A stretch of 64,000 nt of DNA. It comes from Roseospira marina (GTDB taxonomy: Bacteria > Pseudomonadota > Alphaproteobacteria > Rhodospirillales > Rhodospirillaceae). How positions within the stretch are numbered: position 1 is the first letter of the stretch; the number at the start of each line of letters is the position of its first letter. Position numbers and translations under genes: made by a program. This document shows positions 16,963 to 25,172 of the stretch, in pieces. The notes under the pieces were generated by a model that worked only from the letters and a program-made list of their open reading frames with translations, was not told the origin of the DNA and searched no databases. The DNA is taken from NCBI RefSeq assembly GCF_014197855.1, contig NZ_JACIGJ010000011.1:1-64000 (forward strand). Direction: 5' to 3'.

Positions 16963-17560
16963 CACAGACTCCTTTGTTCCGTCAAACATGGATTGAGTAC
17001 GGCCGGAGCAGCCACCGGATCGCCTCGCGAGCGGCGCGAAGGTTTCCCGTGGACAAACGCATGCGGAACGGTCCGCCGCGCCTGTTGGCAGCGCAACGGG
17101 GACAGGTCGGAGGCCGGCCGGTGACGGCGACATGGCCGCCCATGCAACTCGGCTTTACAACCCCCTTTTGCGTCCTGCGCTGGTTGCTATCCTTGCCGCG
17201 AACTCGTTACGGTGTCAAATAGAAAAACGTAGAGGCCGACATAATTATGCGGCCGGTAAAAATATACATGTCATAGCACGTAGAGTTATAAGGCATGTGA
17301 AGACATTATTGACCCATACACCTTTCTTCATTCGTTTACCAACGAAGTCATTTCAGTCCGATCACCAGACGACAGGCATGCCAGCGCCCCCAGGCTCTTG
17401 ATACGGGCCGGCACTTGAACGGGCTCGGCTGTCCATACAGCCGCCGCAGATTTAAGACGCCGATGTGATCACACCGGCCGAACGATGCGTGACGTCTGTT
17501 CAGGCGTCGGCCGCCCTGACCGCTCCCCCGCGTCGCGCAGGACGGCGCGACGCGCGCCGC
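16963..17560. other. Gene-poor, AT-rich intergenic stretch
   Basis: No convincing gene was found in about 600 bp. The part from roughly 17205 to 17370 is much richer in A and T than the rest of the window and contains a nested inverted repeat, GGCCG-A-CATAATTATG-CGGCC (17234-17254). The short frames across it have no ribosome-binding sites or family resemblance. It may hold regulatory DNA, an unrecognised small RNA or decayed acquired DNA. Confidence 0.6.
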
Positions 17561-17595
17561 AAAAAAGAAGGGCCGCTCACCGAAGTGAGCGGCCC
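17561..17595 (-). terminator. Rho-independent terminator of petABC
   Basis: Read on the minus strand, GGGCCGCTCAC pairs over 11 bp with GTGAGCGGCCC, closed by a TTCG tetraloop, and is followed by TTCTTTTTT. It lies 36 bp after the petC stop codon. Confidence 0.95.
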
Positions 17596-17631
17596 AGGCC
17601 GATCTGACGATCGAAAGAGGTTGCCCCAGGA

Positions 17632-18438
17632 TCAGTGCGCGTCTTTCCAGATCTCACGCTTGTAGGCGTACAGCAGCCCGGTCAGCACGATCAGGAACAA
17701 CAGCGTGTAACGCCCCAGCGCCTTGCGGTCTTCCAGCTCGGGCTCGGCGGCCCACTGCAGGAAGCTCGTGACATCGAGCGCCATCTGCTCGGCCGACGGC
17801 GTGGAGCCGTCCGAGTACTCCAGGATGCCCTCGAACAGCTGCTGGGGCATGGAGATCGCATGACCCGGGAAGTAGTGGTTGAAGCTCTTGCCCGGCGGCA
17901 GGGAGAAGTTCGGATCCGCTTCAAGAACGTATTCCGGCACCTCATCCGCGTAGCCAAGCAGCAGGCTGTAGATGTAGTCCGCGCCGCCGTCACGAGCCCG
18001 CGCCATCACCGACAGGTTCGGCGGCACGACGCCCCCGTTGGCCAGCTTCGCAATGGCGTCGTTCTCGTAGGGGTGGGCGATCGGGTCCATCGGAGTGGCC
18101 GGGCGGGTGTACATCTCGCCCCACTCGTCCGGACCATCGGGCACATCGAACGAGGCGGCGATTTCCTTCACCTCGTCCGCCGTGTAGCCGATCTGCTCCA
18201 GGTTCCGGTAGTGCATGTAGTCCAGCGGATGGCAGGACTTGCAAACGCCGGAATAGACTTCCCAGCCACGGCGAAGCTGGGCTTCGTCATAGCCACCGAA
18301 CAGGCCGTTGAAGCTCCAGTTCGGCTGTTTCAGGTGCGGTCCATCCCCGCTGGAGGCGAGAGCACCGGTGGCGCCCGCCCCGAGCGAGAGGCCGGCGGCC
18401 ATCATGGCCGCAGTGGCGAGTCGGGTCAGGGTGCTCAT
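17632..18438 (-). CDS. petC: Ubiquinol-cytochrome c reductase, cytochrome c1
   Basis: This 268-residue subunit has a signal peptide (residues 1-29, ending GALAS), the covalent haem site CKSCH near residue 67, the axial-methionine region HAISMPQQL, and a single C-terminal membrane anchor ([20 protein letters not shown]). Other family landmarks are [13 protein letters not shown] and [12 protein letters not shown]. It passes electrons from the Rieske centre to soluble cytochrome c on the periplasmic side. Its start overlaps the petB stop by 4 bp, and a strong terminator follows, so it is the last gene of petABC. Confidence 0.97.
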   Translation of the reverse strand: MSTLTRLATAAMMAAGLSLGAGATGALASSGDGPHLKQPNWSFNGLFGGYDEAQLRRGWEVYSGVCKSCHPLDYMHYRNLEQIGYTADEVKEIAASFDVPDGPDEWGEMYTRPATPMDPIAHPYENDAIAKLANGGVVPPNLSVMARARDGGADYIYSLLLGYADEVPEYVLEADPNFSLPPGKSFNHYFPGHAISMPQQLFEGILEYSDGSTPSAEQMALDVTSFLQWAAEPELEDRKALGRYTLLFLIVLTGLLYAYKREIWKDAH

Positions 18439-19676
18439 GCTGCGGCCTCCTTCTCATGACCGTCGGTCACGGCCGCGCTGATGCTCTCGGGCACGGGCAA
18501 CGGTTTCTCGATCCAGCCCAGCAGGGGCAGGAAGACCAGGAAGTGAACGAAATAGTACGCGGTGGCCCACTGACCCAGGGTGATGTACACGCCCTCGGCC
18601 GGCATCGCGCCCAGGTAGCCCAGCAGCACGAAGTCGATGAACAGCAGCCAGAAGAACCACTTGAAGATCGGGCGGAAGCGACCGCTCCGCGTCTTCGAGG
18701 TGTCCAGGAGCGGCAGGAACAGCCAGATGGCGATCGCCGCAAACATCAGCAGCACACCGCCGAGCTTGTCCGGCACCGCACGCAGGATGGCGTAGAACGG
18801 CAGGAAGTACCATTCCGGCACGATGTGCTCCGGCGTGACCATCGGGTCCGCCTGCACATAGTTGATCGCGTGGTTGAAGTAGTTCGGATAGAAGAACACG
18901 AAGAAGCACAGGATGATCAGGGCGATGCCGAGACCAAAGGCGTCCTTCAGCGTGTAGTACGGGTGGAACGGCAGGGTATCGGCCGGCTTCTTCACATCCA
19001 CGCCCAGCGGGTTACCCGACTTCGTGGTGTGCAGCGCCCACAGGTGCATGAACACCAGCGCGAAGATCACGAACGGCAGCAGGTAGTGCAGCGAGAAGAA
19101 GCGCTTCAGCGTGTCGTTGTCCACCGAGAAACCGCCCCATAGCCACACGGCGATGTCGTCGCCGACCACCGGAATGGCGGTCACCAAGCTGGTGATCACG
19201 GTCGCGGCCCAGAACGACATCTGACCCCACGGCAGCACGTAGCCCAGGAAGGCGGTGCCGACCATCACGAGGTAGATGATGACGCCGATGGCCCACAGCA
19301 GTTCGCGCGGCGCCTTATAGGAGCCGTAGTACATGCCGCGGAAGATGTGGATGTAGACGGCGGCGAAGAACAGGCTGACCGTATTCATATGAATAAAGCG
19401 GATCAGCCAGCCGTAGTTCACCTCGCGCATCAAGCGCTCGATCGAGGCGAAGGCCATGTCTTCATGCGGCGTGTAGAACATCGCCAGGAAGATACCGGAG
19501 AGAATCAGGATCACCAGCGCGAGGCCGGCAATGAACCCGAAGTTCCACCAGTAGTTCAGGTTGCGAGGGGTGGGGTAGACGATGCCTTCCCGGTACAGCA
19601 GGGAAAAGATCGGCAGGCGGCGGTCCACCCACTTGATGGTGCGGTTGCTCCAGACGGGATCCGGTGTGCTGCTCAT
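18435..19676 (-). CDS. petB: Ubiquinol-cytochrome c reductase, cytochrome b
   Basis: This 413-residue cytochrome b has eight membrane helices. Histidine pairs for haems bL and bH are in helices 2 and 4 ([21 protein letters not shown] and [22 protein letters not shown], each split here by other residues), and the Qo-site PEWY motif is present in [16 protein letters not shown]. It holds the quinol-oxidising and quinone-reducing sites of the bc1 complex. The ATG at MSSTPDPVW, four bases after the Rieske gene stop, was preferred over an upstream in-frame start inside that gene. Middle gene of petABC. Confidence 0.97.
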   Translation of the reverse strand: MSSTPDPVWSNRTIKWVDRRLPIFSLLYREGIVYPTPRNLNYWWNFGFIAGLALVILILSGIFLAMFYTPHEDMAFASIERLMREVNYGWLIRFIHMNTVSLFFAAVYIHIFRGMYYGSYKAPRELLWAIGVIIYLVMVGTAFLGYVLPWGQMSFWAATVITSLVTAIPVVGDDIAVWLWGGFSVDNDTLKRFFSLHYLLPFVIFALVFMHLWALHTTKSGNPLGVDVKKPADTLPFHPYYTLKDAFGLGIALIILCFFVFFYPNYFNHAINYVQADPMVTPEHIVPEWYFLPFYAILRAVPDKLGGVLLMFAAIAIWLFLPLLDTSKTRSGRFRPIFKWFFWLLFIDFVLLGYLGAMPAEGVYITLGQWATAYYFVHFLVFLPLLGWIEKPLPVPESISAAVTDGHEKEAAA

Positions 19677-19680
19677 GAAC

Positions 19681-20238
19681 CTAGCCCTCCTCACCAATCC
19701 GGATGGTCGTGTCATCCAGGAAGGCGTATTCCGGGACGGGCAGGTTCAACGGCGCCGGCCCCTTGCGGATACGGCCGGCCGTGTCGTACTGCGAGCCGTG
19801 GCAGACACAGAACCAGCCGTTCCACTCACCCTTCGGATCGCTCGGCTTCTGCCCCTTGGGCACGCAGCCCAGATGCGTGCAGATGCCGACCATGACCAGC
19901 CACTCCGGCTTGATCGTCCGCTCTTCATCGGTTTCGGGGTCACGCAGGGTGCTGACATCGACGGCCTTGGCCTGTTCGATGTCTTCCGGCGTACGATGGC
20001 GCACGAACACGGGCTTGCCGCGCCAGACGACGGTGATGGCCTGACCGACCGCGACCGGCGACAGGTCCACCTCGACGGTGGCGAGCGCAAGCACGTCCTT
20101 GGCCGGATTCATGGAGTCGATGAAAGGCCAGACCGCCAGCGCGGTCCCCACCGCACCCACGGCGCCCGTGGCGTACAGCAGGAAATCGCGACGGCTCTCG
20201 CCGTCGGCGGTCCCCGCCGAATCAACCGCTTGAGACAT
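19681..20238 (-). CDS. petA: Ubiquinol-cytochrome c reductase, Rieske iron-sulfur protein
   Basis: This 185-residue protein has a twin-arginine-type anchor ([25 protein letters not shown]) that stays as a membrane helix. The soluble domain has the two [2Fe-2S] cluster boxes [10 protein letters not shown] and CVCHGSQYD, with two Cys and two His ligands plus a stabilising disulfide. The mobile head carries electrons from quinol to cytochrome c1. It is the first gene of the operon; petB starts 4 bp after its stop. The promoter must lie in the 320-bp gap shared with trmL. Confidence 0.97.
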   Translation of the reverse strand: MSQAVDSAGTADGESRRDFLLYATGAVGAVGTALAVWPFIDSMNPAKDVLALATVEVDLSPVAVGQAITVVWRGKPVFVRHRTPEDIEQAKAVDVSTLRDPETDEERTIKPEWLVMVGICTHLGCVPKGQKPSDPKGEWNGWFCVCHGSQYDTAGRIRKGPAPLNLPVPEYAFLDDTTIRIGEEG

Positions 20239-20561
20239 GTTGAAGCAACCTCTTCATTGCGTTTGCGGAGCGCAAAAGGAGATGACCCACGCTCCCTCCC
20301 CCTCGGATCGGCGTGCGTCAGACAAACACGGTCATGATGTTCCGCCCGCGCCGGCTCGCCGGGATCCTTGAGCCAGGCATTTCGACCCAGAAGCGGACAA
20401 TACCCGCCTTGACAGCCCCACATCAGCACCCGACGAACGGGTGGACGCGGCCCATGGGCAGCGGCGGTTTTGGGGGTGTATAATCGAAATCCATAGCCAT
20501 GAAAAGGATAAAAAATCCTCGGCCTTTTCGCATAACCCTTTCGCCATCCAGGCTTTTTTGC
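20239..20561. promoter_or_regulatory. Divergent promoter region of petABC and trmL
   Basis: This 323-bp gap separates divergent genes. A perfect TATAAT at 20479-20484 on the plus strand is a likely -10 for trmL, although no good -35 is placed 17 bp before it. A TTGACA is present at 20409-20414 without a partner. A small stem-loop TTTGCG-GAG-CGCAAA lies just upstream of petA. No binding site for a known redox regulator was recognised. Confidence 0.45.
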
Positions 20562-21020
20562 ATGCGCATCGCCCTTTATCAACCCGATATGCCCCAGAAC
20601 ACAGCGGCAACAATCCGGCTCGCGGCGTGTCTGGAACTGCCCCTCGACGTCATCGAGCCATGCGGATTCGTCTGGGATGACAAGCGGCTGCGGCGGGTCG
20701 CCATGGACTATCTCGACGGCGCCAACCTGCGCCGACACTCGGGTTGGGCGACGTTCCGAGCCGCCGAGGGAATCGCCGGGGCCCGCCTCGTCGTTCTCAG
20801 CACGCAGGCCCCGGCGCGGCACGTCGACGTCCGGTATCGCCCGACCGATATTCTGCTGCTGGGCCGGGAAAGCGCCGGCCTGCCAGCGGCGATCCACGCC
20901 GAGGCGGACGTCAGCGTGCGCATCCCGCTCGCCCCCGGGGCGCGGTCGTTCAATGTCGCGATGGCGGCCGCGATGGTCGCGGGCGAGGCTTTGCGGCAGA
21001 CGGACGGCTGGCCCGGATAA
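20562..21020 (+). CDS. trmL: tRNA (cytidine/uridine-34-2'-O)-methyltransferase TrmL
   Basis: This 152-residue SPOUT methyltransferase has the family opening MRIALYQPDMPQNTAATIRL, the central LLLGRESAGLP loop and the knotted SAM-binding end IPLAPGARSFNVAMAAAMVAGEAL (split here). TrmL methylates the wobble 2'-OH of tRNA-Leu isoacceptors as a homodimer. The start was set at the conserved MRIALYQP although no clear Shine-Dalgarno precedes it; an in-frame ATG 63 bp upstream would add a basic extension unlike the family. A TATAAT -10 lies about 80 bp upstream. Confidence 0.9.
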   Translation: MRIALYQPDMPQNTAATIRLAACLELPLDVIEPCGFVWDDKRLRRVAMDYLDGANLRRHSGWATFRAAEGIAGARLVVLSTQAPARHVDVRYRPTDILLLGRESAGLPAAIHAEADVSVRIPLAPGARSFNVAMAAAMVAGEALRQTDGWPG

Positions 21021-21077
21021 CCGCCGTGATGATCACCGGAACCGACCCGCGACGCGCCACCTCCCGCGACGCACTGT

Positions 21078-21857
21078 CTAAAGATCCATCGTGCCGTCCG
21101 GGTTTTCGGTGCCCAAGGCTGGCGGGGAGGCGGGCGGTGGCGCGGGACGGGAGGGCGGCGGCGCCGGAGCGTCCTCCTCCAGGAGGCCGTCGAAGAAGTC
21201 GCGCAGCCGATCGGCCTCCCGCTTGATGAACGGCTTGGCAGACTCGACACCGGCGTTCGCCTCGCAGGTCGCCCGGTCGAGGGCACAGACGCTCGTGCAG
21301 CCGGCCTGCGCGTAGTCATCGCCCGGGTGGCGCCGTTCGCACCGGTCCACACAGGCGTCATGCTCGGTTTCGCAGGTCGCGACGGCAGCGCTGTCGCTCC
21401 CGGGGTCTGATGGGGGGACCGGCGTCGCCTGAGGCGCGGCGGGATCGTTCTCCTCGTCGTCGTGGTGCAGGTTGGGCTCCTCGACATAGCGGTCGCCGCC
21501 GTTGCCCTGAAACCCCTCCACGAAGCTGTCCATCTTATCGGCCTGATCGTCCAGCCAGGGCTTGACCTGCGACAGGCTGTCGCGCGCCTCGCACGCGCTC
21601 CGCTCCACGGCGCAGCGCGCCTGACAGGAGGCCGCGTCGGCGCTGCCCGGCTCCGTCGTCTCCACGCAGGTTTCGCCGCAGTGCCGCGCCACCGCGCCGC
21701 AATAGGCCGTGCCGGGCGCATCGGGCGAGTCGCCGTCCACCGCGGCCTCGGCCCGCACAGCGGAGGGGACGGCCATCGTGACCAGGACGGCCAGGGCCAA
21801 ACCGGCCAGGGTGGCCACGGCACGAGACGGGGCTCGAACGGGGCTGAGCGCATGCAT
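21078..21857 (-). CDS. Secreted protein with two six-cysteine helical modules
   Basis: This 259-residue protein has a signal peptide (residues 1-36, ending AVRA). It carries two copies of a module with cysteines spaced C-x6-C-x3-C-x13-C-x3-C-x6-C: residues 53, 60, 64, 78, 82, 89 and 162, 169, 173, 187, 191, 198, exactly 109 residues apart. Each is followed at the same distance by an amphipathic helix (VKPWLDDQADKMDSFVEGF and AKPFIKREADRLRDFFDGL). An acidic linker joins them and the tail is Pro-rich. The symmetric spacing suggests a disulfide-stapled helical hairpin in the periplasm. I know no named family. GGAGAGGAG precedes the start. Function unknown. Confidence 0.75.
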   Translation of the reverse strand: MHALSPVRAPSRAVATLAGLALAVLVTMAVPSAVRAEAAVDGDSPDAPGTAYCGAVARHCGETCVETTEPGSADAASCQARCAVERSACEARDSLSQVKPWLDDQADKMDSFVEGFQGNGGDRYVEEPNLHHDDEENDPAAPQATPVPPSDPGSDSAAVATCETEHDACVDRCERRHPGDDYAQAGCTSVCALDRATCEANAGVESAKPFIKREADRLRDFFDGLLEEDAPAPPPSRPAPPPASPPALGTENPDGTMDL

Positions 21858-21913
21858 GATCCGCGATCTCCTCTCCCAAAGGGATGGGCCGACGACACAA
21901 AGCCGCGCTCTTT

Positions 21914-22942
21914 TTAGCGCGGGATTGTGCCCTCTTCGGGGCGGGACAGCCGGGGCCACCCGCCCAACAGCGCCACGCCCCCCATCGCCACCGACCCGGC
22001 CAGCCCGCCAACGTGGAACAGGATGCCGGTCGCCAGCGCCTCGGCCTGCGACAGCCCGGCCGGGATCAGGGCCAGCATCCACGCCGCCTCGAACGTGCCG
22101 GCGTTGGCGAAGGTGCTCACCGGCAGCACGGACGCCAGCGCCGTGGCGGCGCCTCCAGCCACCCCGCCCGCCAGACCGATGGCGGGCGCCGTCGCGTTGG
22201 CGCACAGCCACGCCATGGCATAGATGAGCCCCCAGACCAGCGCGGTCCACCCGATCTGCACCAGCACGCGCGTCGGGGTCTGCGCCGCCAGCGCGCCCAT
22301 CAGGGTCTGCCACAACCGGCCCAGCCGCCCGCCCCCGAATGGCGTCAGGACCCGCAACCGGCGGGCGATCCAGGGTGCCACGGCCAGTCCGGCCATCAGG
22401 GCCGCCACGGCGCCCGCGGCGATCGGCGCGGCGCCCGGCACGGCGGCGCGCGCGGCCGGCAGCAGCGCCAGCGCGACCAGACCGCTCGACAGCACCACGA
22501 CCAGATCGATCAGCCGCAGCACCACGAGCAGCGCGGACCCAACCGCCAACGGCGTGCCCACCATACGGTGGAGCAGCGGCACCAGCGACAGCTCCCCCAG
22601 GCGCATGGGCGCCAGCGACGCCAGCACGGAGTGAAAGGCCGCCACGCGCACCAGCGGCCACAGCGGCGCGGCCGGCACCGCAGCGCCACCATCGGCCATC
22701 AGCCGCAGACCAACCTGGAACCGGACCGCCCGCGCCACCGTGATAAACGGATAGATCGCCACCGCCAGCAGCACCGGCCCCGGGTCCGCCTCCACCAACG
22801 CCGTGACGAAAGCCCCGGTCGCCCCCTCGGCCAGCAGCCAGCCCGCCAGCCCCGCCAGAACGAGCGCCGCCAGGCCGATGCGCCACAACACGGCGCGGCG
22901 GGAGGAGGCCGGGCGGGCAGAAACGCGGGCATCGGTAGGCAT
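21914..22942 (-). CDS. Lysylphosphatidylglycerol synthase TM-region/UPF0104-like membrane protein
   Basis: This 342-residue protein has about seven or eight membrane helices and matches the pattern of the flippase-like LPG_synthase_TM/UPF0104 family: an early ARAVRFQVGLR, the conserved arginine-glutamate segment ASLAPMRLGELSLVPLL, and VLPVSTFANAGTFEAAW near residue 275. Members are found alone or fused to transferases and are thought to move lipids or lipid-linked intermediates across the inner membrane. There is no synthetase domain here. It lies 56 bp upstream of the six-cysteine protein on the same strand and is probably co-transcribed with it. Confidence 0.78.
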   Translation of the reverse strand: MPTDARVSARPASSRRAVLWRIGLAALVLAGLAGWLLAEGATGAFVTALVEADPGPVLLAVAIYPFITVARAVRFQVGLRLMADGGAAVPAAPLWPLVRVAAFHSVLASLAPMRLGELSLVPLLHRMVGTPLAVGSALLVVLRLIDLVVVLSSGLVALALLPAARAAVPGAAPIAAGAVAALMAGLAVAPWIARRLRVLTPFGGGRLGRLWQTLMGALAAQTPTRVLVQIGWTALVWGLIYAMAWLCANATAPAIGLAGGVAGGAATALASVLPVSTFANAGTFEAAWMLALIPAGLSQAEALATGILFHVGGLAGSVAMGGVALLGGWPRLSRPEEGTIPR

Positions 22943-23219
22943 GGGCCGAACAGGCTCCCGAGGGCGCGGTCACGGTCGCAGCGCGCAAAGGCAGGGTCGA
23001 CTCTCCGTGTAGCGCAGGACGCCCGACCGCGAAAGCCCGGCGAGACCGATCCGCACACCGCGAGCGCCGCGCGAAAAATCGGACGGGTAGAGTGGACGCC
23101 CACCGCGGGCCGGCCTAATCTAGCCACACTGTCGGATCAGTGTATGGACCGACGCGAAACCGCTCGGGGGGACAGACTCCCGCTCGGGATGGCGTGTTCG
23201 GAACGGACCACGAGCGACG

Positions 23220-24023
23220 ATGAAGGTGGAGGGCGAGGTGCGGTCGCAGCCGTCAAACACACAAGGCGGACGCAGACGCCGGCCACCCCGGGGTTTCCTC
23301 CGCTGTCTGGCCACCCTGTGTGCGGTTCTGGTCCCCCTCGCCGTGGCCGCCTTCGCCATGCACGCGCCGAGCCCGGTAATGGCCGCCGATGGACCGGCGA
23401 GTCAGGCGCTCGTCGTCGACGGCGACACGATCCAGACGGCGGACGGGGTGTACCACCTCTATGGAATCGACGCCCCGGAGCTGGGCCAACGGTGCCGCCG
23501 CGCCGGCCGCTGGACCGCGTGCGGCAAGGACGCCGCCTTCGCCCTGCACCGACTGCTCGGGCTGGCCCTGAGCGCCCCCCAGTGCACGGTCCAAGACAGC
23601 ACGGGGCCGGACACCACACAAAGCCCGCTCGCCGTCTGCGCCCTGGATGACAAAAAGGATCTGGCGCTGGTGCTGTTGTCCCAGGGACTCGCCGTGACCC
23701 TATCCGACGCCCCGGCGCGCTACCGCGAAGCGGAGGAGAGTGCACGCGCCGGCCGCCTGGGCGTGTGGAGCACGGATTTCGTGCACCCCCGGGGTTGGCG
23801 CAACGGGGAGCGCAACGGCGACGACACCAGCGGTCCGGACCCGGCGTGCCCCATCAAGGCGCTGACCGATGAGACGGGCCATCCGATCTATCTGGTGCCG
23901 CTCGACCCCGGGTACGCGGATGTGCCCGACAGCGCCGTCTCGGCGTTGTATTGCAGCGATGAAGCGGCCGAGGCCGACGGCTGGCACCGGCCGCCGCTCG
24001 CGTGGCTGCTCGGCACGGACTGA
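23220..24023 (+). CDS. Secreted SNase-like protein, probably catalytically impaired
   Basis: This 267-residue protein has an N-terminal membrane/signal segment (residues about 26-55, ending VMAA) and a staphylococcal-nuclease-type OB domain (about 62-190). The metal-binding acids are kept: Asp69 in DGDT, Asp84 and Glu87 in GIDAPE. The position of catalytic Arg35 of the prototype is His79 (YHLYGIDAPE), and the segment that should carry Arg87 reads SPLAVCALDDK without arginine. Paired cysteines (92, 101, 122, 140) resemble the rhizobial thermonuclease-like subgroup. About 75 extra C-terminal residues are unclassified. It may bind nucleic acid or a nucleotide without cutting. Confidence 0.75.
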   Translation: MKVEGEVRSQPSNTQGGRRRRPPRGFLRCLATLCAVLVPLAVAAFAMHAPSPVMAADGPASQALVVDGDTIQTADGVYHLYGIDAPELGQRCRRAGRWTACGKDAAFALHRLLGLALSAPQCTVQDSTGPDTTQSPLAVCALDDKKDLALVLLSQGLAVTLSDAPARYREAEESARAGRLGVWSTDFVHPRGWRNGERNGDDTSGPDPACPIKALTDETGHPIYLVPLDPGYADVPDSAVSALYCSDEAAEADGWHRPPLAWLLGTD

Positions 24024-24028
24024 TCCCG

Positions 24029-24054
24029 GAGCCCGGCGCGGCACGCCCCGGCTC
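24029..24054. terminator. GC hairpin between convergent SNase and iclR genes
   Basis: GAGCC (24029-24033) pairs with GGCTC (24050-24054), and GGCG (24035-24038) pairs with CGCC (24044-24047) inside. It fills the 29-bp gap and reaches into the iclR stop codon. Possible bidirectional terminator without U-tract. Confidence 0.4.
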
Positions 24055-24895
24055 AGGTCGGCGTCCCGCCTGGTGCCGGGTCCCCGACACGCCCCCCCAT
24101 CCGGCCGGTAATCGCCCGCGCGGAGCGCATCACGAGGTCGCCCAGCATCGGCACCCGCGCATCCGTAATCCGGGCCATCGGCCCCGACAGCGAGACCGCC
24201 GCCATTGGGCCGCCGTGCTCGTCCCGGATGACGGCCGCCACGCACCGCAGCCCGATGGCCTGTTCCTGGTCGTCGATGGCGTAGCCGCGCGCCCGCGTCG
24301 CCTCCAGATCGGTCATGAGCTGAGAGGCACTGGCCAGCGTGCGCTGCGTCGCCCGCACCGGGGGCCGCTCCTCCAGCATCCGCTGCACGGCTACCGGCTC
24401 CATGGCCGCCAGCAGGGCCTTGCCCACGCCCGAGCAATGCAAGGGCACCCGCGCGCCCGGCTTGGCGAAGGCCCGCATCATCTCCCGGCATTCGACCTGG
24501 GCAAGGTAGGTGGCCTGCCCCTCGTCCTCGACGGCCAGATTCACGGTCTCGCCGCTGTCGTACATGAGCTGGCGCATCTCGGAGCGCGCCATGGAGACCA
24601 GATCGCGCGCCCTCAGGAAACCGTTGCCGACGCTGAACGCCTCCACCCCCACCGACCAGAGCCCCGTTGCCGGATCCACACGCGCAAACCGCTCATCCTG
24701 AAGCGTCGTCAGCAACCGGTGCGCCGTAGAGGGCGCCAGACCCACCGTCTGGCAGACCTCGGTCAGGGTCAGCCCCTCGTCGGTGGTGGTCAGCGCCTTC
24801 AGAACCGCAATGGCGCGGCGGACCGACTGCACGCCGCCGGGCTCGACCTTCCCGGTCGCGGACCCGGCCGCCTTGCGGCGCGGCGGCGGGCTCAT
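24053..24895 (-). CDS. IclR family transcriptional regulator
   Basis: This 280-residue regulator has an N-terminal winged helix-turn-helix (residues about 22-80, VQSVRRAIAVLKALTTTDEG, then GLAPSTAHRLLTTLQDE) and a C-terminal GAF-like effector domain (about 95-265) with HCSGVGKALLAA and GYAIDDQEQAIGLRCVAAVI. IclR proteins bind palindromes near their own and divergent promoters and respond to small acids. It is divergent from malyl-CoA lyase, and the gap holds a TTTCCATA-T-TATGGAAA palindrome, so control of that gene and of itself is likely. The start MSPPPRRK was preferred; the upstream frame is low-complexity. Confidence 0.9.
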   Translation of the reverse strand: MSPPPRRKAAGSATGKVEPGGVQSVRRAIAVLKALTTTDEGLTLTEVCQTVGLAPSTAHRLLTTLQDERFARVDPATGLWSVGVEAFSVGNGFLRARDLVSMARSEMRQLMYDSGETVNLAVEDEGQATYLAQVECREMMRAFAKPGARVPLHCSGVGKALLAAMEPVAVQRMLEERPPVRATQRTLASASQLMTDLEATRARGYAIDDQEQAIGLRCVAAVIRDEHGGPMAAVSLSGPMARITDARVPMLGDLVMRSARAITGRMGGRVGDPAPGGTPT

Positions 24896-25067
24896 GGCGA
24901 GATCACCCCGAAAGGCTGCGCCGACACCCCGTCCGCCAGGATACTTTCGACGGCGTCGGAATCGTGGTACCCAGGGCTTCTGCGGCAATGCAACATAAGC
25001 GGTAACCCCCTTGCCTCGCGGTAAGCGGGCCAGCATAGGCGGTTTCGGTGCCGGACCGAACCCGCCA

Positions 25068-25103
25068 TTTCCATATTATGGAAACTGCTTTCATTGGATT
25101 CCA
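25068..25103. promoter_or_regulatory. Probable IclR operator(s) in the iclR/malyl-CoA lyase gap
   Basis: TTTCCATA-T-TATGGAAA (25068-25084) is a perfect 17-bp palindrome with 8-bp arms, of the TGGAA-type bound by IclR-family dimers. A weaker palindrome TGGATTCCA follows at 25095-25103, 27 bp downstream of the first. Both lie 70-105 bp before the lyase start and about 170-210 bp before the iclR start. Confidence 0.7.
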
Positions 25104-25172
25104 GTCTCGGACGTGCCCCGGCCGCGTCCCAACCAGACCCAAAACCCGCCCAATAACTCGGAGGTGACACCC

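Noticed and set aside
20499-20561. Earlier start for trmL
   Set aside because: The extension is basic and unlike TrmL N-termini; neither start has a clear Shine-Dalgarno, so family similarity decided.
23137-23219. Upstream extension of the SNase-like protein
   Set aside because: The chosen ATG gives a normal basic N-terminus and export segment; no upstream in-frame start fits.
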